NCBI RefSeq assembly: GCF_964340395.1 | Contig: NC_135560.1 | Location: 22,791,675-22,809,174, forward strand | DNA from: Glandiceps talaboti | Taxonomy: Eukaryota; Hemichordata; Enteropneusta; Spengelidae | Length of the DNA stretch: 17,500 nt | Direction of reading: 5' to 3' | Part shown: positions 9,503-17,500 of the stretch, one piece after another | Layout of the letters: each line of letters begins with the position of its first letter | Numbering within the stretch: the stretch's first letter is position 1 | Program-made: the position numbers and the translations under genes | The notes under the pieces: model-generated | What the model was told of the DNA's origin: nothing | Database searches by the model: none | The model's input: only the letters and a program-made list of their open reading frames with translations

Positions 9503-9562
9503 TTGTATCACACGTGCCATGGTGGTATGGCAAGGAAACACCATGGTCACGTGAAGATGCAA
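9503..9562. other. 60-nt imperfect palindrome, pre-miRNA-like hairpin
   Basis: The 5' arm 9503-9524 pairs with 9539-9562: seven pairs including one G-U (9503-9509 with 9556-9562), a small internal loop, six pairs (CACGTG with CACGTG), a one-base T bulge at 9547, then eight pairs (ccatggtg with caccatgg). The loop is 14 nt (9525-9538). This gives 21 pairs with pre-miRNA-like dimensions. The basal stem below 9503/9562 pairs poorly, which argues against efficient Drosha processing. It could instead be a paired E-box element or a small element remnant. I recognise no known miRNA. Confidence 0.35.
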
Positions 9563-10336
9563 CGTGTCAAGGAAAACTAAGCTCTCTGATAGAACTACAA
9601 GAGGTTCGTCCTTATTTGAATATTGACATATTTTGGAACTAAAATATTAAACAAATCATCTTTTTAAGCATTTTTGAAGGGTGATGTCAAATTCAAAGGA
9701 AACAATTTTGACACATCGATCAAAAATTTATTAAAGCTTAGATACTGCACACAATTAATATAATCTGTTCACTAAACATGAAGACCTGATTGTCCGATTA
9801 TTTCCGTAAAGAAAAATGCAATATTCTTCTCCACTTTTCTTTTCCTTAAAAAACCCTAACTGAAACAAAGTCTATGGTATGGATTTTACTACCTAGCACT
9901 TCTTTGCTAACTATTCCATTCCAACACTGCATAATGTATAATCAAGATGTTGATATGAGTATACGTTGTGGGAAATCCCTGTCAATACACTGTGAAAGGC
10001 ATTCGTGTATGTAGACCTAAGATTAGTTATAACATCTTTTGTGTTTTTTAAAAATACTCAAAATCGACAGAAACCTTAATAGTCACTGTTACTAGGGAAA
10101 CAGAATACAAATTTGCGATCGTATCATGTGTATCATTCTTTGCAAAGTGTACTTGAAGAACAAAATTGTTGAAACGATGTTGTTTTTACTATCTAAGGTG
10201 TTTGTTCTTGAGATTAAGGCAAAGCACCGACAATAAACACGAACAAGTCAAAGAACACAAACAAGTCACGTGTCTCTATTAACCACTCCGATCCTCCCCT
10301 CCCCCCGGCCCGCTTCTCCCAATGAACATCCTCAAT

Positions 10337-10447
10337 CACCACCACCACCACTACCACCACCACAACCACCACCACCACCACCACCACCACCACCACCACC
10401 AATACCACCACCACCACCACCACCACCACCACCACCACCACCACCAC
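10337..10447. repeat. (CCA)n microsatellite
   Basis: About 37 CCA/ACC trinucleotides with point interruptions (ctacc, acaacc, aatacc). Depending on frame it reads as poly-His, poly-Pro or, on the other strand, poly-Val or poly-Gly. All those ORFs are repeat products. It sits just after a C-rich stretch at 10295-10310. Confidence 0.96.
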
Positions 10448-10449
10448 AT

Positions 10450-11425
10450 TCATCTTGGAAGAAATGTCGCTCTTTGCACATCGATCCATTTGAATAGCTC
10501 CCTCTATCGTTCGCTAACGGCATAATTTATGTTATTATCTGTCAAAAATGAAATGTTAGTTTTTCAATTTCCTGTGTCTGCTCCTAGAAATGAGTGGGTG
10601 TTCAACTTTAATCTTACATCGTAAGGTAAAACGGATAGTAATAAAATAAATATATTTTTAGGATATATACCCAAACTTCATATTTCACAACCATGTTTAA
10701 TCAAAGCGTCATTTTCAAATACTGATATCTTGATAAGGATCTTTTGTTTTACGAGACAATGAGTAATCACTACCCCATTGCCATATTGTCTTCTGCAATG
10801 AATTAAGTATATAATTGTATTTTAGTAATTAATTTTTTTCGGTAAATTACTCAGATTTACATCTCTATCTCAACTGTCATCTTGTATGTAAAATTCTTAC
10901 TTAAATCAAAGAGATAAATTATCAAGGGACTTTCTCCATTATTTGATGTGACATCACATGATATTACGTTAGTTGATCTGATTGATATCTACCCATAATC
11001 TCTTCATGTACATCCTCTAAGAACTTCCCCTCCCCTGAAAAAATCTTGAAGTACCCTCCACAATAAACGGCGAAGATAGCGTGTCTATACTGAGAAGCCG
11101 TAGTGTGTTGTAAGACTACCTTCTAATCCTACCTTCTACTTCTAATCCGATTACGATACCCAGTAACACTACTGCAGTATGTTCTCAGGTATTTCCGTTG
11201 TGGAAATTGAATACGGAGATATATTTCATATTAACCGTAATTCTAAATGTACCAGAAATGGTTGTTATGGCAACATTTGATTATGTAGCTTTTGCAAATG
11301 TTTGTATAATGCTGTCGATTAACACAAACAAACAAACACACACGCAGATGGCGAAAGAGCTGGCCTAGAGTCTTTTCAAATGTTTTGAGTTGAGACTTCT
11401 AACTCAAGACCTTCAAGATATACCT
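10450..11425. other. Non-coding interval
   Basis: AT-rich, with no credible exon or RNA gene. A TGATTGAT (PBX/HOX-type) match lies near 10979-10986; otherwise I see nothing here. Confidence 0.55.
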
Positions 11426-11426
11426 A

Positions 11427-11523
<97 letters not shown>

Positions 11524-11537
11524 TATATGTATATATA
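11427..11537. repeat. (TG)n(TA)n compound microsatellite
   Basis: Six TG units followed by about 42 TA units, then short interrupted TA. Long (TA)n extrudes as cruciform and is unstable in cloning and sequencing, so the length given here may not be exact. Confidence 0.96.
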
Positions 11538-11831
11538 AAACTTTGAAGATGACGAAGGGGTAAGATTACCCATAATATGTACACACTATTCACACCCTCC
11601 TATACGAAAATGAACTCTCTCTCTCTTCTCTCTCTTACTGTAAAGAGAAACTGAATATATGTGACATATTGAAATATTGATGGCTATGAATTATTGTGGT
11701 AACACAAGATCACAAGCTTTCGGAAATGATACATATCCTTTCATTGTTTGTGTTATATGACACACAAACGAAATCTATCACTCTGGACCACAAAATAAAG
11801 TAATAGACATGTCGACACGTATCCATGACGG
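11538..11831. other. Spacer between two (TA)n tracts
   Basis: About 290 bp of unique sequence bracketed by two long TA arrays. It holds a CT run (11615-11636) and an 8-bp hairpin, gtttgtgt/acacaaac (11746-11753 and 11762-11769). No terminal inverted repeats distinct from the TA tracts were seen, so an inserted element is not demonstrated. Confidence 0.5.
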
Positions 11832-11836
11832 TTTAT

Positions 11837-11921
<85 letters not shown>

Positions 11922-11970
11922 TATGTATGTGTGTGCGCGTGCGTGCGTGTTTGTTTGTTTGCTGTGTGTA
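11832..11970. repeat. (TA)n followed by GT/GC alternating tract
   Basis: About 85 bp of TA dinucleotide (with two TG interruptions near 11845 and 11851), then GTATGTATGTGTGTGCGCG, then GTGC/GTTT-type tetranucleotides to 11970. The alternating GT/GC part (about 11921-11949) has Z-DNA-forming character. The Tyr/Ile ORF across it is a product of the repeat. Confidence 0.95.
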
Positions 11971-12059
11971 TCGTTAAATAATGAATTTGAGTATTTTTTT
12001 TATTACAACCGAGTTAATTGCTAAGATATTTGTGTAAATTTTAAGCATAGATAAATCCC

Positions 12060-12960
12060 TCTGTTAAATTAAACATAGTGATGTTTACTGTTTGTTGTGG
12101 CGTATAGACGTGCATGATTCAGCTTCAGCGCCAAGTGTCTATGGCCCAAATGAATCGATTAAACATTCAATGTCATTAATTACAGCCAGATTACAGGATA
12201 TATGAAGTTCTTGTGTTTCATTTAGTCTCGTTGTCGTCATCATGAGTCAATAAAAACATGAACGTTTGCGTTTGTTTCCTCCAAACTTCCATCTCTTTTA
12301 ACACATCAGGGTAGAAAACGACCGATTGCTATTCGTAGCAACACGTTTTCAGTCGAAGTAAAATTTTAATGGCACGATATAATTGGAAACGTAGATTGAA
12401 TTTACACCATTATGTTATGATCACCTTCATCCTCAGAGGCCTATATTTTCCGCATTGAACACCTCAAATCGGTGCTCAGACCTCCGTTAATGTGACGCCT
12501 GTGATTGTTCTCTCGTTGTCATTTGTGCCACTTAACACGTACTATTGTCCGTGGGAATTACACAAGACGTATCTCAATCATCACGCGGTCATTCATGTTC
12601 TAGTTATAATTTTGCTCCGTCTCCCAGGTGTGTTAATTCTCGTAAATTTATACTTAATTACTATGCTTTGACACTATTAATCACCTATAACAGACACCTT
12701 TAACACGACTTACAATACATTCATTACCAAGGAAATCAAGATTTGTTCGCAGTTATCAAATATTAAAGAATCTGTCGGTTACGGCTAACAAGTTTGTAAT
12801 TACCTCTGGATACGCACGTTAATTACACTCTGATTGAAATTTGTTATCTGTTTACCCCAATTCGTGTCATTCAATTTCTATATGGAACGGTTCCTTGAAC
12901 TCCCCGAGTTACATTCCTCGTATATTACGGAGTATATGTCAGCCTGTGTTGCTCATCAAA
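12060..12960. promoter_or_regulatory. Candidate cis-regulatory block (motif cluster)
   Basis: A 900-bp block without low-complexity sequence and with visibly more CpG than the window's AT-rich parts. Matches include four TAATTA homeodomain cores (within 12176-12182, 12654-12660, 12797-12802 and 12819-12825), forkhead TGTTTAC (12082-12088 and 12849-12855), T-box-like AGGTGTG (12626-12632) and its inverse-type GACACCT (12693-12699), and a GATA site (12844-12849). Each motif is common by chance in AT-rich DNA; only the clustering is suggestive. The target gene is unknown. Confidence 0.22.
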
Positions 12961-13606
12961 CGTCGTAATGTGTACACGTAAGGGCAAAGGAAGGGGATTT
13001 GTATTTTCTCAATAAAATTAGCACATCCTTCCTTAATACACGGAGCACTAGGGTCATACAATAAACACTAAAGATACAATATAAGAATACTACGACAGTG
13101 TAGAAACATTTTATTCTATTAAGGTAACAATCCCAACCCAAAATAAAACAAGACCATCCCCTCCATTGACCAAAATCAAAATACTGTTATTTCCTATACA
13201 AAGAAATGTTTCAATAAGAAAGTAAACTAGATATAAGCTATTATATCAAGGATAATTCTAGTCCTTCCCCATATGATTCCTCTATGTATCGTTCGATAAT
13301 ATAACGCCAACATTTCCGTTTGAATATTTCAAAATGTTGCAGAAATTCAGATTATGCCCCCTGCATTTCTTTTCAAGATTTTTCGCTGTCAAACAACTCG
13401 GAGTCACGAACGCACAATGTCATCTAAAGTTCTCGTCAGTACAACATATCTGAGCTGATTTCTACCGACTGATTTTGTGGATACTCACTCACCTATATTA
13501 AAAGATGAGATATTGCTATGCACTGTTTTCATATGTGCTATTTATCCGAACACGAGGCATACACACGTGACTGTAATACATGAATTATACAAGTCATGAT
13601 AACGAT
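12961..13606. other. Non-coding interval
   Basis: No supported gene. The short minus-strand frame at 12956-13141 lacks any domain or conserved character. E-box CACGTG at 13564-13569. Confidence 0.5.
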
Positions 13607-13650
<44 letters not shown>

Positions 13651-13651
13651 A
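13607..13651. repeat. (AAC)n microsatellite
   Basis: About 15 AAC units, with a degenerate continuation (ctgcaacgacaacaac) to about 13670. Same motif as the tract at 1086-1142. Confidence 0.96.
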
Positions 13652-14029
13652 CTGCAACGACAACAACAAACGGCTGGTAAATATTATAGCAAATTATTCG
13701 CGAGTCTCAGAATGACTAAAACATTACATGTAACAGTAGCAATCTAGTATGACCCTATCAAGCATAGCAACATTGAATAATAATCAAAACACTGTCATTT
13801 TGAGCCATATGATACTAATACTATCAGAATTGATTTTGCAATAAATTATTTAATATAACATTTATAGTAATGACATCTCATGTTCTTTTTGAAAAAAAAA
13901 ATACAACCGAGAAAACAAATACTGCAAAGTAAACAATATAACCGATAATGTCCAATTTATTGAGCTAGTTTGAACACGTGACAGTGAATGTAAGATGGGC
14001 TTTATTGAGTGAAATCTGAAATTAACCGG

Positions 14030-15190
14030 AAAGCGACGACAAAGAATTCGAAGCTAGAGTTGAGTACATTTTCTGCGTAGCAATTTCTCAGCAACCCGTT
14101 AGCTGTCAGTAAGCCTCGACTCGTTGATTAATTTTAACTTCACCCCTAAAGAACTGTTTAAATTATTCCATTTTGTTGGTCGTTCAAGCGAGAAAGAGGA
14201 TCCCGAAGCGTCTTGCCAAACAATTAGGAAGGTTTTATTGGCTGTATACTAAGGGTAATAGTTGCCGTTTAAACCATCTTTAATGTAATACGTACATCTT
14301 GAAGCGATCTAAGGGCTAGTTCCGAGACGAGTAGTCCTATAAGCGTTTAAATCCTTTCCCTTCTGAAAAAAATTCCATCGAATTAATTCTCTTGTATATC
14401 GACGTAATAACATGGACTAGTTTACAATGACTTTATTTCGGTTCATTCGAGGCAGGATTTGCTTGGGTAAATCGAGGGAATTTATTCACTGTTCGACTAA
14501 AATATATACAATAGTTACAACACATTTCGGTTTACCTTACCTTTAGAAATCATTCCTCGGTTCTCATTGATTTTTAATAACTACACAGAAGATTAAAAAC
14601 GAAACATGGAGATATTCTTACAGTAATTTGACTGATTATTTTCCTTTGAATACAACTCCCTATTGTTCGAAAGTCATTAATTGAACATTCGCTATCAAAT
14701 TGAATTTTAATTATTCAAGATAAGGACTTTCCCCGAGACTGTTTATATTGATAAATGTTTTACTTTTCGACAAGAGTGGGATGGGATTTCGAAGTGAATG
14801 GATTTATCCCGAGATATTAACAATAAGTCAGTAATTACACTGCTCTCATAACTCTGGGCCATTGTTCCCTACTATCTTCGCTGACTTATTGACGAGCAGA
14901 CGAGACGTAACGTGATCATACTTGGGATACGTCTACGTTATAGCGTCAGTCATAAAGTCTATCGCCACAGGATTTTCGCCTCCGTGTAAATCCAAAATTG
15001 CGATGAATACAAAAATGTCATAGAGTATTTTACAAAACAGATTCATTCAGGGCATTTACTACTTTATTTGTTGTATTTTCTTTCCATTTCAATCTGGCTG
15101 ATAGGCGAATGATTTGAAAGCACACGATCTCATCAATAATGAATACTCGGGCACTGAATTTCAATACCACATAGCGCCCCCACACGACAG
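14030..15190. promoter_or_regulatory. Candidate cis-regulatory block
   Basis: Over 1 kb free of simple repeats and with no ORF, locally CpG-containing (about ten CpG between 14178 and 14345). Includes TTAATT-type homeodomain cores near 14123, 14381, 14678 and 14708. The texture is unlike the slippage-rich DNA elsewhere in the window and would fit a conserved non-coding block, but conservation cannot be tested here. 13671-14029, between the AAC tract and this block, shows only an E-box (13975-13980). Confidence 0.2.
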
Positions 15191-16042
15191 TCGTAAGAAA
15201 TAACCTTCAAATTTGTATAAGAAATATGCTCTATCTATCCGCAAACTAATGTCTTGCAATATCGAAGATTGCCAGCCCTTCAAATTGACAAGTTCCAATT
15301 ACAGCCTTAGCGTTTTCGCAAACAGTAACGGCCAGAAAGGACGAAATTTCCGAGAAAACGGACAAGAAATCAAAGCTCAAATATCACGCTTATTTCCACT
15401 TTCGACGAAATGAACAATTAGCTCACTAAACATATCATGTATGTTTACATATTTGACGAAATTGACAAAGATAGCACCAACATCGTTTAAATATAGAAGA
15501 ATGCTGGGCCGGATTGCTGGTGTTATTCTCATATCGGGTTCTGTCCGCTGATGACATCATAACTCTAGACAATATTAATGTCTTCGGTTAATTTGATGTA
15601 TTCGTCGTCACTGTTAACTGAAGTAAACATCAGGGAGTGTGAAGACACATACATGTAATAGGACATAACATCTAATATATAAATAACCAACTTGACATGG
15701 TGTAAAACGTGATGAAGTATCCCCCTTGGTGTCTTGCTAGTGTCACCATTACATGGCGTACATACACAAGCAATTCCCTATAGTGTCTCCTTACAACACA
15801 ATACGTTTAACATCAACAAAACTGTGTGATCATTATGGATTTTCCACAGTAGGTGAGGTGTCTTATTTACTAGATTTAGATATGTCCATTTATATCCATG
15901 ATAATAATGAAGGGTTTTATCTAATGACACGACGTGGTATGATGTGACAAGTTGATTATTCTGAATTCTCCTGAAAAACAAAAACAAAAAACAAACTCAA
16001 CGACACGTGTATAGTCAGTAACTTGTATGACTAGTTGTGTAG
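15191..16042. other. Non-coding interval before the 66-bp array
   Basis: Two short ORFs (15213-15413 + and 15753-15947 +) have no domain, no splice context and no codon signature I can support, so neither is called. E-box CACGTG at 16004-16009. Nothing else recognised. Confidence 0.5.
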
Positions 16043-16304
16043 TCACTATGTGTGTAGGATTATGAATATTAAGCAGTTTGACCCCGTGACCCCATTTATT
16101 GCCATTAATCACTATGTGTGTAAGATTATGAATATTGAGTAGTTTGACCCCGTGACCACATCTATTACCTTTAATCACCTTGCGTGTAAGATTATGAATA
16201 TTAAGCAGTTTGACCCCGTGACCCCATTTGTTGCCATTAATCACTATGTGTGTAAGATTATGAATATTAAGTAGTTTGACCCCGTGACCCCATTTATTGC
16301 CATT
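16043..16304. repeat. Four tandem 66-bp units (minisatellite)
   Basis: Units start at 16043, 16109, 16175 and 16241; the last ends at about 16304. All units are the same length, differing only by a dozen or so substitutions, so the array is ordered and moderately old. Each unit contains tatgaatatt followed by tttgaccccgtgacc. Because 66 is a multiple of three, a minus-strand frame stays open across the array and yields a 22-residue repeat (GHGVKLLNIHN core). No spacers separate the units, so this is not a CRISPR array. Confidence 0.95.
16079..16290 (-). promoter_or_regulatory. Four tandem DR2 nuclear-receptor-like elements
   Basis: In each 66-bp unit the minus strand reads GGGTCA CG GGGTCA, two half-sites of the RGGTCA class in direct repeat with a 2-nt spacer. 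Positions are 16079-16092, 16145-16158, 16211-16224 and 16277-16290. The second unit has one substitution, giving TGGTCA for one half-site. DR2 is one of the arrangements established for RAR/RXR retinoid receptors, and COUP-TF-class orphan receptors accept many spacings. Four regularly spaced copies could form a receptor-binding array. No promoter is recognised beside it, and the repetition may simply come from tandem duplication of one site. Confidence 0.4.
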
Positions 16305-17500
16305 CTCCTGTGGGCAAATTAAACATATTACCACAAAGGCAAATAATACTAAATTAAAGGCAATACTCATGACGTCATGTTATTGCCTATCACAGATTGT
16401 TTATATCGGCCAATTGTATATGATATTAAAATGAATAATTAATAACAATTCTTTCGTTTAATGTTGCATCAGGAAATTAGTTTTTTTAGTAAGTGTGCTC
16501 CTAATACGTGATAAATGAGATGGATGTCAAGTTATGCTTGGATGAAGTTGATTCCCAACATGGTTCATTAAAAAAATGACAGTTTGCTGTTTGCAGTTTA
16601 GTTTATGTGAAGTTTTCTTGGGTAGCGGAGTTTATATTTCTGCTGTTAATAATATAAGGAAGCAAAGTGCCGTGTGGCAGTTTGATCACCTAGACAGTGT
16701 TAGATCTGGAGATGTAGGTGGTGGTAGGGGTGTGCGGTGTACCTAAAATCTAGATACAACTACGCCCATTCTGTACGACCAATTTCAAATATTTGAATGT
16801 TTCATAACTCTATTGTTGACTCTTTAACCCACGATATGAATAGACTTTAAAACTCAATGGATTGATTAACAACCAACCAACTAATCTAATTAATTGAATT
16901 ACAATTTGTGGAGTTTGTGGCCTTGAAAGTGCGTCGAAATGTAGTTTTAATTTGTCAAATTTCATTTTTTTCATTATCAATTGGTTACTATTGGATAGTC
17001 TGTGACTACAACACGGAGCAGCTGAGTCTCAGGAAGTAATGTTGATTAAACTTCCCGGTCTGTTGATTGACATCCGATTAAGAGTTTATTAAATAGCTAT
17101 TTTAAGAAAATTAAAATTTGGCCGTTGTCGTCTGGTTTGTTTTTGTCCAAAGTCTTCGATGCATGTGGACACAATCTGCCGATATACAATTGAGAAAAAG
17201 TACATTTGCAGTCTTCTGGTTTTGTTTACTGGTACATTGCGTCAAACGTCTACCAGTTGTTACATTATCGGGAGTATTGATTTACTGACCCATACCAATC
17301 CTAATATCCGTATTTTCAATATAACTTAGAATAGAGGCGAAAGAACAGATCAAAACTCAGGTTGCAAATATGTGTGCATTTCAAACACTGTATACTTAAA
17401 ACGAAAGATGCAACAAAACACACCAAAACGTTGGAGAATCTATTGTTCATGCTTCCAAGAGCCAAAAGGACAGTAACATATAGGTATTTCGGAAGGTTAA
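16305..17500. other. Non-coding interval to the window end
   Basis: No credible ORF. A PBX/MEIS-type TGATTGACA lies at 17064-17072, and a TAATTAATTGAATTA homeodomain-like stretch near 16887-16901. A gene may lie beyond the window edge, but nothing here shows it. Confidence 0.5.
16370..16377. promoter_or_regulatory. CRE-like palindrome TGACGTCA
   Basis: Perfect CREB/ATF consensus, 66 bp beyond the end of the DR2 array, and overlapping the ATG of the minus-strand frame that runs through the array. Its closeness to the array is the only hint that it may be part of one regulatory element. Confidence 0.3.

Larger units (their letters stand above)
8590..10330. other. Non-coding interval downstream of the gene
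   Basis: No ORF of coding character. It holds a 10-mer (8697-8706) that is the inverse of one in the gene's 5' UTR, a poly-G run at 8991-9000, a diverged tandem duplication (9028-9139) and a miRNA-like hairpin (9503-9562). The rest shows nothing I can name. Confidence 0.55.

Noticed and set aside
10214-10525. Poly-His, poly-Pro, poly-Val and poly-Gly ORFs
   Set aside because: Frames of the (CCA)n tract.
11399-12024. Tyr/Ile repeat ORFs on both strands
   Set aside because: Translations of (TA)n tracts.
12956-13141. 61-aa minus-strand ORF with a hydrophobic N-terminal stretch
   Set aside because: Hydrophobicity comes from AT-rich codons; too short, no promoter or polyadenylation context.
15753-15987. 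64-aa + and 69-aa - ORFs overlapping each other
   Set aside because: Mutually overlapping short frames with no recognisable motif.
16043-16304. CRISPR-like array
   Set aside because: Units are contiguous 66-bp repeats with no unique spacers, and the DNA is eukaryotic in character.
1-17500. tRNA genes, rRNA, transposase or reverse-transcriptase coding sequence
   Set aside because: Looked for tRNA B-box-like strings and long non-repetitive ORFs with transposon character; none was convincing.

Overview
This window looks like nuclear DNA from an animal, most likely an invertebrate. It is AT-rich and mostly non-coding. It carries many long microsatellites and one strong protein-coding ORF. That ORF is preceded by a eukaryote-type 3' splice site (pyrimidine tract plus CAG) and an optimal Kozak start, and followed by an AATAAA polyadenylation signal. 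There are no bacterial-style operons or Shine-Dalgarno sites, and I recognised no tRNA, rRNA, transposase or reverse transcriptase. I cannot place the phylum from sequence alone.

Layout. 1-706: featureless AT-rich DNA. 711-1142: compound microsatellites (GAGT)n, (GA)n and (CAA)n. 1255-3430: non-coding, with a short hairpin and a perfect CRE palindrome. 3432-3715: a CA-rich cryptic microsatellite. 3730-7060: non-coding, with a small local duplication and two DR1-type nuclear-receptor-like motifs. 7062-8575: the terminal, and possibly only, coding exon of a gene on the + strand. It encodes a 433-residue, Ser/Arg-rich, helical-ended protein of no family I recognise. 8590-10330: non-coding, with a diverged tandem duplication and a 60-nt hairpin with a pre-miRNA-like shape. 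10337-11970: a (CCA)n tract and two long (TA)n tracts. 12060-15190: non-coding DNA, mostly free of low-complexity sequence apart from one (AAC)n tract, with more CpG and clustered homeodomain, forkhead and T-box-like motifs. This is the best candidate for cis-regulatory DNA. 16043-16304: four tandem 66-bp units, each with a direct repeat of nuclear-receptor half-sites spaced by 2 nt (DR2). 16305-17500: non-coding.

Only one gene is supported, so no pathway can be assembled. The observations most worth following are the four-fold DR2 array at 16043-16304, the miRNA-like hairpin at 9503-9562, the juxtaposed acceptor/donor splice motif at 7081/7082, the inverted CTCF-core-like 10-mers bracketing the gene, and the unrecognised protein itself. 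All function assigned to non-coding motifs is inference from sequence pattern.
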